Source: UBA2185 sp964564625
Lineage (GTDB): Bacteria; Desulfobacterota; Syntrophia; Syntrophales; UBA2185
Direction: 5' to 3'
NCBI GenBank assembly: GCA_964564625.1
Contig: CAZMBE010000004.1
Location: 62,001 to 126,000 of the forward strand
DNA length: 64,000 nucleotides
This document shows, in pieces, positions 50,475-60,076 of the stretch. The notes beneath the pieces were generated by a model that searched no databases, had not been told where the DNA came from, and was given only the letters and a program-made list of their open reading frames with translations. How positions within the stretch are numbered: position 1 is the first letter of the stretch; every line of letters begins with the position of its first letter. Position numbers and translations under genes: made by a program.

Positions 50475-51821
50475 ATGAACCTTGCGGGACAAAAAGTATT
50501 AGTCATAGGCCTGGGAAAAACAGGAATCGCCTCTTCCCGTTTCCTAATAGGACAAGGCGCCAAGGTTTTCGTGACTGATGAGAAACCTTTGACAGATCTG
50601 AAGTCTGCGATCATTGAGATAGGAGGTCTTTCCGAGAATTTGGAATTTTGTAAGTATGATCCGGACATCCTCGCAAGGATAGATTTGATCATCCCCTCCC
50701 CCGGAGTACCGCCTTCCAATATTCTTCTCATAGAGGCTGTCCATAAAAAGATTCCCATTGTGAGCGAGATTGAACTCGCCTGCAGATTCTTAAAACCGCC
50801 CATGATTGCCATTACCGGCACGAATGGAAAAACAACCACGACCACCCTGATAGGAAATATTCTCGCGAAAGAAGGGAAAAGAGTCTTTGTGGGAGGAAAC
50901 ATCGGAAACCCCCTCATCGGATACATTGATGGAAAACAGGAAGACGAATTCGCGGTAGTGGAGGTTAGCAGCTTCCAGTTGCAGTGGATCCAATATTTTC
51001 ATCCCTCTGTCGCTATCCTCCTTAATACCACCTGCGACCATGTCGATTATCACGGTTCCTTTGACGCATATCGTAGCGCGAAAGAAAGGGTCTTTGAGAA
51101 TCAAGGAAAGCCCGATCTTGCCATTCTGAATGCTGATGATCCGAGATCCTGGGAACTGTCAAAAAATATGCTCTCAAAAGTACAGTTTTTCAGTACCTCT
51201 TCACACGGAACAGCGGGTATGCATCTCACCGGCAAAGTTCTTGTCCATCATACCATAGAGAACGAAAAAGAAGAGTATCCTCTCGATATGATCAAAATAC
51301 CTGGATTGCATAATATCGAAAACATCATGGCCGCGATAATGGCGGCGCGATATTGCGGATGCTCCCGTGAAAGCATTATCCGTGCTGTGACGGAATTTAA
51401 AGGCATTGCTCACAGAATAGAGTTCACAGATGAAAAAAATGGCGTAACGTTTTATGACGATTCCAAGGGAACGAATGTTGGCGCGGTCGCACGCGCTCTG
51501 GAAACATTTTCCAGACCCATCATATTGCTTCTGGGAGGAAGAGACAAGGAGGGTAATTTTGGAATCCTGTCGGCCCTTGTCAGCACAAAGGTAAAAGAAC
51601 TGGTTCTCTTTGGTGAAGCAAGAAACACCATAGGTGATCTTATTGGCGATATAGTAAAAACTCATAAGGCAGCAACGCTCAAAGAGGCCATAGAGATCGC
51701 ATATCGGCATTCGTCACCGGGTGATGTTGTCCTGCTTTCCCCTGGATGTGCAAGCTTTGATGAGTTTTCCAACTACAAAGAACGAGGAAGGTTTTTTAAA
51801 GATGTGGTCAAAAATCTCTAA
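50475..51821 (+). CDS. murD: UDP-MurNAc-L-Ala:D-glutamate ligase MurD
   Basis: MurD adds D-glutamate to UDP-MurNAc-L-Ala. The 448-residue product has an N-terminal Rossmann region (VLVIGLGKTGIASS), the ATP loop ITGTNGKTTTTTLIG, NTTCDHVDYH and the C-terminal DDSKGTNVGAVARAL with GGRDKEGNF. The gene overlaps ftsW by about 20 bases. Confidence 0.96.
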   Translation: MNLAGQKVLVIGLGKTGIASSRFLIGQGAKVFVTDEKPLTDLKSAIIEIGGLSENLEFCKYDPDILARIDLIIPSPGVPPSNILLIEAVHKKIPIVSEIELACRFLKPPMIAITGTNGKTTTTTLIGNILAKEGKRVFVGGNIGNPLIGYIDGKQEDEFAVVEVSSFQLQWIQYFHPSVAILLNTTCDHVDYHGSFDAYRSAKERVFENQGKPDLAILNADDPRSWELSKNMLSKVQFFSTSSHGTAGMHLTGKVLVHHTIENEKEEYPLDMIKIPGLHNIENIMAAIMAARYCGCSRESIIRAVTEFKGIAHRIEFTDEKNGVTFYDDSKGTNVGAVARALETFSRPIILLLGGRDKEGNFGILSALVSTKVKELVLFGEARNTIGDLIGDIVKTHKAATLKEAIEIAYRHSSPGDVVLLSPGCASFDEFSNYKERGRFFKDVVKNL

Positions 51822-52929
51822 ACTGTTCACAATGCCCCCGGCAGAAAAGAGACTCGATATTATCCTTCTCTTAGTGACACTGATACTGGTCACTATAGGC
51901 ACGGTGATGATTTACAGTTCCAGTTCCATCCTGGCTATGAAGCGGTTTAACGATGGTCAGTTCTTTCTCAAGAAACAAATATTCTTCGTACTTTTAGGCT
52001 TAGGAATTATGGTTCTCATGACAAAGATTCCTTATGAGGCACTAAAAAAACTGGCCTATCCCGGTATTTGTCTATCGATCCTTCTTCTTGTTGCTATCCT
52101 TATACCGCATTTCGGAATCAAAGCGGGAGGCGCCACCCGGTGGCTCAAAATGGGCTTTTTTTCTTTTCAGGTAACGGAAATGGTCAAGGTTTCCATTGTG
52201 CTTTTTCTCGCGTATTTTTTAGCTAAGAAGAGCAGCCAGATAACTGATTTTAAGCGCGCTGTTCTTGTTCCTCTCAGTGTTGTATTGCTCATTGTTGGTC
52301 TGATCATGCTGGAGCCGGATTTCGGGACCGCCGTCATCATCACTCTCATTATGATGTTGATGTTCTATCTATCCGGATGCAGGGTTTTACATCTTGCAGG
52401 CATCGTGACCCTTTTTGTACCCGTCGGTATCTGGCTGATTTTTCACAAAAGCTATCGTGTGGCAAGGTTAATGAGTTTCCTTGATCCCTGGAAGGATCCC
52501 CAGCAGTCAGGATTTCAAATCATACAGTCTCTGCTTTCTTTTGGTTCAGGAGGCACTTTCGGTGTAGGTATCGGAGATGGAATGCAGAAACTTTTTTACC
52601 TTCCTGAACCACATACAGATTTTATTCTCTCGATTATTGCTGAAGAAAGCGGTTTCATCGGTGTTCTTCTTGTCATCTTTCTTTTCGCAATCCTCATTGT
52701 AAGGGGATTTATGATTTCTTTCAAAGCTCCCGATCTTTTCAGCACTCTTCTTGCCGCAGGACTGACCATGATTATCGCCCTCGAAGCATCCATCAATATC
52801 GCCGGCGTTATGGGCTTAATACCTCTCAAAGGTCTTGCCCTGCCGCTTGTCAGTTATGGCGGGACATCATTAATTATGTCTCTCACAACGGTAGGGATAC
52901 TATTAAATATCTCTTCCTATGAAAAGTAG
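51802..52929 (+). CDS. ftsW: Septal peptidoglycan glycosyltransferase FtsW
   Basis: FtsW is the SEDS-family polymerase of septal glycan that pairs with FtsI. The product of about 375 residues has ten membrane segments and motifs typical of SEDS proteins: GGATRWLKMGFFSFQ, EPDFGTAVIIT, PEPHTDFILSIIAEESGF and GLALPLVSYGGTSL. The frame is open to 51721, but the ATG at 51802, overlapping the end of murD, gives the family length; an ATG at 51832 is also possible. Confidence 0.93.
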   Translation: MWSKISKLFTMPPAEKRLDIILLLVTLILVTIGTVMIYSSSSILAMKRFNDGQFFLKKQIFFVLLGLGIMVLMTKIPYEALKKLAYPGICLSILLLVAILIPHFGIKAGGATRWLKMGFFSFQVTEMVKVSIVLFLAYFLAKKSSQITDFKRAVLVPLSVVLLIVGLIMLEPDFGTAVIITLIMMLMFYLSGCRVLHLAGIVTLFVPVGIWLIFHKSYRVARLMSFLDPWKDPQQSGFQIIQSLLSFGSGGTFGVGIGDGMQKLFYLPEPHTDFILSIIAEESGFIGVLLVIFLFAILIVRGFMISFKAPDLFSTLLAAGLTMIIALEASINIAGVMGLIPLKGLALPLVSYGGTSLIMSLTTVGILLNISSYEK

Positions 52930-52947
52930 AAGCAATCAGGGTGGTAT

Positions 52948-54036
52948 ATGAATGTTATAATCGCTGGTGGCGGAACAGGAGGGCACCTTTTCCCGGGGAT
53001 TGCTATTGCGGAAGAATTTTTGAAAAGGGATCGCGCACACAACATCCTCTTCATTGGTACCGAGAGAGGTCTGGAAAAAAGAATCCTTGGGGACCTGGGA
53101 CTTCCTCTTCACACCCTTGCCGTGGAAGGAATAAAGGGAAAGGGTATCTATAAAAGTCTCAGCGCATTACTGAAGATTCCGGGAAGCTTGATTGAATCCT
53201 ACAAGATGATCCGTGAGTGTGGACCGGATATCGTTATCGGCGTGGGAGGCTATGCCTCGGGACCGACAGTTATGGCGGCACATTTCATGGGTATCAAGAC
53301 GGCTATTGCCGAACAGAATGCACTGCCGGGTGTTACTAACAGAATTCTCGGAAACTTTGTCGACGGGATCTTTCTCACCTTCCCGGAAACAAAAAAGTGT
53401 TTCCCTGAAAAAAAAACTATCGTTACGGGAAATCCTATCAGATCAGGTTTTTTTACAGAGACACATATCCCCAAAAATGCGGGTGGCACGTTCACTCTCC
53501 TTATTTTTGGAGGAAGCCAGGGCGCCCACAGCATAAATATGGCAATCCTCAATGCCCTCCCCTATCTGTCAGAAATTAAAGCAGCGCTGAAGATCATTCA
53601 TCAGACTGGTGATAAGGATCTGAAAACCGTTTCCGAATTTTACCGATCCTGCGGGATAGATGCAGATGTTCTCCCCTTTATTATGGACATCGCCAAAACC
53701 TATAGATCCTCGAATTTACTCATTTGCAGAGCCGGCGCCACATCAATTGCAGAGATAACGGCCAGTGGGAAAGCTGCTATCCTAATCCCCTTCCCCTATG
53801 CGGTGAATGATCACCAGACAAAAAACGCGGAGGCACTCCTCCATGCAGGGGCTTGTGTAATGATACACGAAAAAGACCTGAGCGGTAAAAAATTAGCAGA
53901 AACCATTAAAGATTTGTACCACAACCCGGAAAGAATAAAAGAGATCGAAACAAGATCGGCTAACCTTGGCAATCCCAAGGCAGCAGCTCACATCGTCGAT
54001 GCGTGTATGAAAATTATCGCTTCAAAAAAAGTATAA
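52948..54036 (+). CDS. murG: Lipid II synthase MurG
   Basis: MurG transfers GlcNAc to lipid I on the inner face of the membrane. The 362-residue product starts with the glycine-rich IAGGGTGGHLFPGIA, contains GVGGYASGPTVMAA and NALPGVTNRIL, and in the C-terminal half ICRAGATSIAEITASGKAAILIP with PFPYAVNDHQTKNAE, all MurG signatures. It follows ftsW by 18 bases. Confidence 0.96.
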   Translation: MNVIIAGGGTGGHLFPGIAIAEEFLKRDRAHNILFIGTERGLEKRILGDLGLPLHTLAVEGIKGKGIYKSLSALLKIPGSLIESYKMIRECGPDIVIGVGGYASGPTVMAAHFMGIKTAIAEQNALPGVTNRILGNFVDGIFLTFPETKKCFPEKKTIVTGNPIRSGFFTETHIPKNAGGTFTLLIFGGSQGAHSINMAILNALPYLSEIKAALKIIHQTGDKDLKTVSEFYRSCGIDADVLPFIMDIAKTYRSSNLLICRAGATSIAEITASGKAAILIPFPYAVNDHQTKNAEALLHAGACVMIHEKDLSGKKLAETIKDLYHNPERIKEIETRSANLGNPKAAAHIVDACMKIIASKKV

Positions 54037-54143
54037 ATTTTTGTGGATTTAATACAAGATATAGTATATAGGAAATTGCTACATACAATATAAGGTACTG
54101 TTTATTAAATAAGAATATGAAGAATGACACAAGAAGAGACAGT

Positions 54144-55517
54144 ATGCGCAGAAAAGTGAAGTATATTCACTTTGTCGGAATAGGCGGCATCGGCATGAGC
54201 GGCATCGCGGAAGTGCTTCTCAATCTTGGTTATACAATCAGCGGCTCGGACCTTAGTCAATCCGATATCACACAAAGGCTTGCCTCCCTCGGCGCCAGAA
54301 TTTGTTCAGGACATGATGCTTCCCACCTTGCTGACGCAGATGTAGTCGTTACGTCAACAGCAGTGAAGGCAGATAACCCCGAGGTTTTAGAAGCACATAG
54401 GAGAAATATCCCTGTCATACCGCGGGCAGAAATGCTGGCGGAATTGCTCAAGATGAAATTTTCCATTGCCGTATCAGGAAGCCATGGAAAAACAACGACA
54501 ACTTCCATGATAGCCACAGTCCTCGCATCCGGAGGGCTTGATCCAACGATGGTGATTGGAGGCAAGCTGGCCAGTATCGGCAGCAATGCAAGGCTTGGAG
54601 ATGGGGAGGTTATTGTGGCAGAGGCTGATGAAAGTGACGGCTCTTTTCTTGCGTTGTCTCCCTCTTTAGCCGTGATCACTAACATTGATCTCGAACACCT
54701 TGATCATTACAGAAACCTTGAAGAAATCAAAGATGCGTTCTTGAAATTCGCCAACATCGTACCCTTTTACGGATCTACAATACTTTGTCTCGACGACGAA
54801 AACGTAAAAGCAATTCTGCCGGAAATAAAAAGAAAAACTGTAACATATGGCCTTGCACCAACTGCGGACTATAGGGCAAGCGAAATAACATTTTCCGGGT
54901 CATCTTCCAGGTATATCCTCCACCATAAAGAGGACTCCTGTGGAGCCGTAACGCTGAATGTTCCGGGCCTTTTCAATGTGTATAATTCTCTGGCAGCAAT
55001 TGCAGTAGCCAGAGAACTGGATATGGATTTTTCCTCCATCAAAGAAGGGCTGACAAGTTTTATCGGTGTTCAGCGACGGCTGGAGGTAAAAGGAAAAACC
55101 AATGGCATTACCATAGTGGATGATTACGGCCATCACCCGACCGAAATCAGGGAAACATTAAAAGCAGCAAAGCAGGTGTATGGGAACAAAATAATCGTTG
55201 TGTTTCAACCCCATCGTTATACCCGGACGAAAGCCCTCTTTGATGAATTTCTCATGGCCTTCCCCAATGCAGACACACTTATTGTTACCGATATCTACGC
55301 GGCGAGCGAAACCCCTATAGACGGCATAAACGCAAGAAACCTCTGTGATGCCATCCGTAATCGGGGTCACAAAGATGTACTATTTATAAGTAACTTTAAT
55401 GAGATTGTGAATCATCTTCTTTCCATAGCCAAGCCCTCTGACGTCATTATCACACAGGGGGCGGGAAATGTGTGGAAGGTTGGTGAGGAATACCTGAAAA
55501 GAGCTTCACATAGGTAA
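54144..55517 (+). CDS. murC: UDP-MurNAc:L-alanine ligase MurC
   Basis: MurC starts the peptide stem by adding L-alanine to UDP-MurNAc. The product of about 457 residues has HFVGIGGIGMSGIAEVL at the N-terminus, the ATP loop VSGSHGKTTTTSMIA, ADESDGSFL and the C-terminal DDYGHHPTEI and FQPHRYTRT. The ATG at 54144 aligns with the family start; an ATG nine codons earlier (54117) is equally open and neither has a strong binding site. Confidence 0.94.
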   Translation: MRRKVKYIHFVGIGGIGMSGIAEVLLNLGYTISGSDLSQSDITQRLASLGARICSGHDASHLADADVVVTSTAVKADNPEVLEAHRRNIPVIPRAEMLAELLKMKFSIAVSGSHGKTTTTSMIATVLASGGLDPTMVIGGKLASIGSNARLGDGEVIVAEADESDGSFLALSPSLAVITNIDLEHLDHYRNLEEIKDAFLKFANIVPFYGSTILCLDDENVKAILPEIKRKTVTYGLAPTADYRASEITFSGSSSRYILHHKEDSCGAVTLNVPGLFNVYNSLAAIAVARELDMDFSSIKEGLTSFIGVQRRLEVKGKTNGITIVDDYGHHPTEIRETLKAAKQVYGNKIIVVFQPHRYTRTKALFDEFLMAFPNADTLIVTDIYAASETPIDGINARNLCDAIRNRGHKDVLFISNFNEIVNHLLSIAKPSDVIITQGAGNVWKVGEEYLKRASHR

Positions 55518-55533
55518 GGTATCGGAGAAAACC

Positions 55534-56463
55534 ATGTTGAGGGACAGGAAACTCCGAAATACTATATACGACTTTGTTTGCGGTAAGGTCCTCTTTGATG
55601 AGCCCATGTCCCGGCATACGTCAATGCGTGTCGGCGGGACAGCCGATGCGTTGGTGTTTCCGGGGAATGTGGAAGAACTGCGCGGTGTTTTTTGTGCGAT
55701 GCGATCCTTGAAAATACCCTTTATCCCTATGGGCAACGGAACAAACTTACTAGTGAAGGATGGGGGTTATCGAGGAGCTGTAATCTCCTTGAAGGATATC
55801 AAGAACATGAGCTTGCTGGAAAGAGGTGCCGAAGAGGTATTGATATGCGCAGATGCCGGTATTGCTCTTTCTGAAATAGTTTTTCTGGCTGCAGAAAAAT
55901 CTCTCGCGGGTATGGAATTTTGTGCCGGTATTCCCGGCAGCATCGGAGGAGCAGTGAAAATGAATGCCGGCGCCTACGGAACCGAAATCAAGGATACCAT
56001 AGAATCTGTGAGGCTGATGAACGGCAAGGGAGAAACCCGAGAATATAAGAGGAATCTATTGAAGTTCTCCTATAGAAATCTCGACCTTCCGGAAAGTGCT
56101 ATTATTACCGGGGCTTCATTTCTCCTAAACAGAGGAATCAAAAAGCAAATTCAGGCCAGAATTACGGAAATCCTGGGAATGCGCAAAGCAAAGCACCCTC
56201 TCGAATACTGCAACGCCGGCTCTATATTTAAAAACCCCCCGGGGAGGATTACCGCCGGGCAAATAATAGATGAAATCGGTCTTAAAGGCACGCAAGTAGG
56301 TGGCGCAAAGATATCAGAAAAACACGGGAATTTTATCGTGAATTGTGGCAATGCAAAAGCGGGCGATATCCTTGCCTTGATCGATATGGTGAAGAAAAAG
56401 GTGAAGGAAGAACGTGGTGTTGATTTGGAAACAGAAGTCAAAATCATCGGGGAAGATGGATGA
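55534..56463 (+). CDS. murB: UDP-N-acetylenolpyruvoylglucosamine reductase MurB
   Basis: MurB is the FAD enzyme that reduces UDP-GlcNAc-enolpyruvate to UDP-MurNAc. The 309-residue product has the FAD-binding motifs HTSMRVGGTADALVFP and MGNGTNLLVKDGGYRGAVI, and the type II active-site region GAYGTEIKD with CNAGSIFKNPPG. GGAG lies five bases before the ATG. The stop overlaps ftsQ. Confidence 0.95.
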   Translation: MLRDRKLRNTIYDFVCGKVLFDEPMSRHTSMRVGGTADALVFPGNVEELRGVFCAMRSLKIPFIPMGNGTNLLVKDGGYRGAVISLKDIKNMSLLERGAEEVLICADAGIALSEIVFLAAEKSLAGMEFCAGIPGSIGGAVKMNAGAYGTEIKDTIESVRLMNGKGETREYKRNLLKFSYRNLDLPESAIITGASFLLNRGIKKQIQARITEILGMRKAKHPLEYCNAGSIFKNPPGRITAGQIIDEIGLKGTQVGGAKISEKHGNFIVNCGNAKAGDILALIDMVKKKVKEERGVDLETEVKIIGEDG

Positions 56464-57302
56464 ATAATCCTTTCAAAACAAACTTTGAAACGCAGAAATA
56501 CAGGCTGAAGAGGCGTTCAAAAAACATTGTACAGGAACTCTATAGAACAGTCCTGCTGCTATGCGTCATTGTTATTATCACCGCCGCATTGATTTACGGG
56601 TACATGTTCACAATAAGCTCCCCTTATTTTCATATTAAAGAGATAACTGTCCGGGGCTGCAAGGAACTCACAGAAAAAGAAATTCTCTCGCTCGCCGCCA
56701 TTAAACCAGCTCAAAGCCTCCTGGCAATGAACCTTGATAAAGTTGCTCACAGGATTGAAGCAAACCCATGGATTAAAGAAGTTTACGTAGGGAGAGAACT
56801 TCCCAACCGCTTGATTATCGAGGTACGAGAAAGACTGCCGGTGGCATTAATCAAGCGTGATAACGGCTTTACCCTGTTGGACACAGATGGAGTAGCCTTT
56901 AAAAAACTTGAAAAAAATGATGAGCTCGATATTCCTGTACTCAACGTTAAGTTTTCCGAGAGCAGTGATTCTGAACTTTTTGCAAAATCACTTGAACTTC
57001 TCCGGTACCTTTCAACTTCACAAGATTTCCCCACGATAAAGAATATTTCAGAAATCCATGGTCATGATGTATTTGGCTTTTCTATTTTTACCGATAGCGG
57101 CCTTTGTATAAGACTAGGTTTTGACAGTTATCAAAATAAATTAAAGCGATTAAACCCTGTCATGGCCGATCTGGAACGGCGGAATCTGAGGTTGGGTTTT
57201 CTCCTCATTGATCTCAATGACCCTGCGAAAATCACTGTCCAGAAGAAAGAAGTGTTTGGTCCTAAAATGCAGACAGGCTCCAAGAAAGGGTATAGGATAT
57301 GA
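56460..57302 (+). CDS. ftsQ: Cell division protein FtsQ
   Basis: FtsQ is a bitopic divisome protein with a POTRA domain. The 280-residue product has a membrane segment (about 28-50), a POTRA domain (FHIKEITVRGCKELTEKEIL ... ANPWIKEVYVGRELPNRLII) and the FtsQ C-terminal domain (VREPVA-like VRERLPVALIKR and a final strand with DLNDPAKITVQ). It overlaps murB by four bases (ATGA). No ddl gene lies between murB and ftsQ. Confidence 0.92.
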   Translation: MNNPFKTNFETQKYRLKRRSKNIVQELYRTVLLLCVIVIITAALIYGYMFTISSPYFHIKEITVRGCKELTEKEILSLAAIKPAQSLLAMNLDKVAHRIEANPWIKEVYVGRELPNRLIIEVRERLPVALIKRDNGFTLLDTDGVAFKKLEKNDELDIPVLNVKFSESSDSELFAKSLELLRYLSTSQDFPTIKNISEIHGHDVFGFSIFTDSGLCIRLGFDSYQNKLKRLNPVMADLERRNLRLGFLLIDLNDPAKITVQKKEVFGPKMQTGSKKGYRI

Positions 57303-57509
57303 CACTCTCAGTCGGTTGGCCTCTGGTAAAGAGAAGAAATTTTAGCATATTGAATCCGGCAGCAAGCGCATTCCCTGTGCCTTGCCGCGGAGTAAGCAAG
57401 AGAATGGGTAATATTATTCCTTATGGATCGAAGATTCTGTGCAGCAAAACTGCGGTGAGATTCAAATAACAGATATGGTCCACGATAAATGAGGAAAGGC
57501 GGGGCGAGG
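57303..57509. other. Gap between ftsQ and ftsA
   Basis: The 207 bases hold no supported gene and no clear hairpin with T run. It is the largest gap in the cluster and may hold a promoter for ftsA-ftsZ; no site was convincing. Confidence 0.3.
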
Positions 57510-58736
57510 ATGGTCAAAAAAGGGCATGTAATTGTGGGCCTTGATATAGGCACCACAAAAACCTGTGCCATAGTAGCGGAAATGACAGATACAGGTATTG
57601 ACATTATCGGGATAGGGTCCCATTCCTCGGAAGGCTTGAGAAAAGGTGTTGTCGTGAATATTGAGAACACCGTAGATGCCATTAAAAAGGCTGTGGATGA
57701 AGCCGAACATATGTCCGGTTGCGAGATCAGTTCCGTGCATGTGGGAATTGCCGGTGGACATATAAAGGGACAAAACAGTCTGGGTATCGTGGCCGTGAAG
57801 GGTCGAGAGGTTGATGATGATGATGTCCAGCGGGCAATCGAAGCATCAAGAGCCATTGCCATACCCCTGGACAGAGAAATCCTACACACACTGCCCCAAA
57901 GTTATGTTGTTGACGACCAGAATGGCATTAGGGATCCCATCGGGATGTCCGGTGTTCGTCTCGAAGCGAAAGTTCATATTGTCACAGGGGCATCCGCATC
58001 TGTACAGAATATTGTAAAATCGGTGAATCGAGTGGGACTGGATATTGACGATATCGTTCTTGAACAATTGGCATCAAGTGAAGCAGTTCTTAGTACCGAT
58101 GAAAAAGATCTGGGAGTGGTTCTCTTAGACATTGGTGGCGGTACTACGGATATTGCTGTTTTTTCCGACGGGAGCATTAAACATACTGCCGTAATACCTG
58201 TAGGGGGTAATTTTATCACCAGCGATATTGCTACCGGCTTGAGAACACCTCTTACAGAAGCAGAAAAAATTAAATTAAAGTACGGATGTGCGTTTTCTCC
58301 AATGATACCTAAAAATGAAATCATTGAGGTCCCCAGTGTAGGAGGACGAGAACCGAGAGAAGTTACCCGTCAGATCTTGGGTAGAATTATTGAACCCCGG
58401 ACTGAAGAGATTCTGAATATGTCTTACAAAGAAGTTATAAAATCAGGATATGAAGATATACTTGCCGCCGGGGTTGTATTGACTGGAGGAACATCCATCA
58501 TGGCGGGAGTCACGGAATTAGCCGAGCACGTTTTTAATATGCCTGTGAGAAGAGGCTGTCCGACAGGGATCGGAGGGTTGACGGATGTTGTAAACTCTCC
58601 CATGTATGCAACAGGAGTGGGGCTTGTTATCTATGGAAGTAAAAATGTATCGAAAGAAGATTTGAAAAGGTTTGAAATGAACGTTTTCGGAAAAACATTA
58701 CATAATATAAAAAAATGGTTTTTGGAATTTTTTTAA
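57510..58736 (+). CDS. ftsA: Cell division protein FtsA
   Basis: FtsA is the actin-like protein that tethers FtsZ to the membrane. The product of about 408 residues has the actin-fold phosphate loop VGLDIGTTKTCAIVAEM, VLLDIGGGTTDIAVF and VVLTGGTSIMAGVTEL, and ends with a C-terminal amphipathic helix (LHNIKKWFLEFF) that binds the membrane. The ATG at 57510 matches the family N-terminus; a frame to 57489 adds seven residues. ftsZ follows 15 bases later. Confidence 0.95.
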   Translation: MVKKGHVIVGLDIGTTKTCAIVAEMTDTGIDIIGIGSHSSEGLRKGVVVNIENTVDAIKKAVDEAEHMSGCEISSVHVGIAGGHIKGQNSLGIVAVKGREVDDDDVQRAIEASRAIAIPLDREILHTLPQSYVVDDQNGIRDPIGMSGVRLEAKVHIVTGASASVQNIVKSVNRVGLDIDDIVLEQLASSEAVLSTDEKDLGVVLLDIGGGTTDIAVFSDGSIKHTAVIPVGGNFITSDIATGLRTPLTEAEKIKLKYGCAFSPMIPKNEIIEVPSVGGREPREVTRQILGRIIEPRTEEILNMSYKEVIKSGYEDILAAGVVLTGGTSIMAGVTELAEHVFNMPVRRGCPTGIGGLTDVVNSPMYATGVGLVIYGSKNVSKEDLKRFEMNVFGKTLHNIKKWFLEFF

Positions 58737-58751
58737 TGGGGAGGGAGGGTT

Positions 58752-59900
58752 ATGTTTCAATTAATGGAGCCAGCGATCACAAATTCAGCAAAGATTAAAG
58801 TAATCGGCATAGGTGGAGCGGGGGGTAATGCCGTAAACACCATGATATCGTGCAACCTCCAGGGTGTCGATTTCATTGCGGCGAACACCGACGCCCAGGC
58901 CTTGGGAGCATCCGTTGCACCTATCAAGATTCAGATCGGCGCTGAAGTTACTAAGGGACTGGGTGCCGGTTCTGATCCCGATGTAGGAAGAAGGTCCGCC
59001 ATTGAAACAAAAGACATATTAAAAAATAACCTTGAGGGGGCAGATATGGTCTTTATCACTGCCGGTCTGGGCGGTGGTACGGGTACCGGCGGCGCACCCA
59101 TAGTGGCAGAAATCTCCAAAGAAATGCAGGTCCTCACCGTTGCCGTCGTGACAAAACCCTTTCTCTTTGAGGGGAAAAAAAGAAATCTGCAAGCGGAAGA
59201 GGGTATTGAAGAATTGAGAAAGATTGTGGACACCTTAATCATTGTCCCCAATCAACGGCTTCTCAGCCTGGGTGGTAAAAATATTTCACTTCTGGACGCA
59301 TTCAAGAAAGCAGATGATATCCTGTACCATGCCGTAAAAGGAATTTCCGATTTGATCATGGTTCCGGGATTGATTAACCTCGACTTCGCCGATGTGAAAA
59401 CTATCATGTCCGACATGGGAATGGCGCTTATGGGAACCGGAGTTTCAAGCGGTGATAACAGGGCAGTGGAAGCCGCACAAAGAGCAATATCATCTCCTCT
59501 TCTTGAAGACAATACCATACAAGGCGCGCATGGCATTCTGCTCAATATTACCGGGGGGCCCGATATGACTCTTTATGAAATCAATGAGGCGTCATCTCTG
59601 ATTCAGTCAGAGGCCCATGAGGATGCCAATATAATTTTCGGGACCGTCGTTGATGAGAATATGGGCGACGAAATACGCATCACAGTCATTGCTACAGGAT
59701 TCGAAGCAGAAAAAAACAAGCAGGTCATGAAGAATATCCCTCGTATGGGCTCTCACAAAAGAGAGGATCTCTCCATGCCAGCATATCTGAGACAGGAAAA
59801 ACCAATTGAGAATGTCAATGTGGTAAAGCTGGGAATGGTTGATGACATAGACAATATGGATCTTGAGATACCCACCTTCTTAAGAAGACAGGCTGACTGA
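58752..59900 (+). CDS. ftsZ: Cell division protein FtsZ
   Basis: FtsZ is the tubulin homologue that forms the division ring. The 382-residue product has the GTP-binding regions GIGGAGGNAVNTM and FITAGLGGGTGTGGAPIVAE, the T7 loop NLDFADVKTIMSDMGMALMG and the C-terminal tail LEIPTFLRRQ that binds FtsA and ZipA. GGAGGG precedes the ATG. It ends the dcw cluster. Confidence 0.98.
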   Translation: MFQLMEPAITNSAKIKVIGIGGAGGNAVNTMISCNLQGVDFIAANTDAQALGASVAPIKIQIGAEVTKGLGAGSDPDVGRRSAIETKDILKNNLEGADMVFITAGLGGGTGTGGAPIVAEISKEMQVLTVAVVTKPFLFEGKKRNLQAEEGIEELRKIVDTLIIVPNQRLLSLGGKNISLLDAFKKADDILYHAVKGISDLIMVPGLINLDFADVKTIMSDMGMALMGTGVSSGDNRAVEAAQRAISSPLLEDNTIQGAHGILLNITGGPDMTLYEINEASSLIQSEAHEDANIIFGTVVDENMGDEIRITVIATGFEAEKNKQVMKNIPRMGSHKREDLSMPAYLRQEKPIENVNVVKLGMVDDIDNMDLEIPTFLRRQAD

Positions 59901-59913
59901 AAGGTGAAACACG

Positions 59914-60073
59914 AAATCCTAAATCCGGAATGCTTAACAATATCAAAATTTACATGAGCAAGACATTATATCCCGCCGAAGGCGAGCGTAACGGAAAATG
60001 AATCAGAACAATATCCCGCCCAAGACGGATGATCTTTGAACTTGTTGAGGATTAAGAAATTAGGATTTAGGAT
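59914..60073. repeat. Inverted repeat pair downstream of ftsZ
   Basis: ATCCTAAATCC at 59916-59926 is repeated exactly in inverse orientation as GGATTTAGGAT at 60063-60073, enclosing 136 bases without a gene. The motif resembles short dispersed repeats in some environmental genomes, by memory. The element could be a remnant MITE or a pairing that folds the ftsZ 3' end; the right arm abuts the next gene start. Confidence 0.4.
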
Positions 60074-60076
60074 TAT

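Noticed and set aside
57308..57889. Minus-strand frame of 193 codons over the start of ftsA
   Set aside because: Antisense to ftsA for most of its length and without recognisable features.
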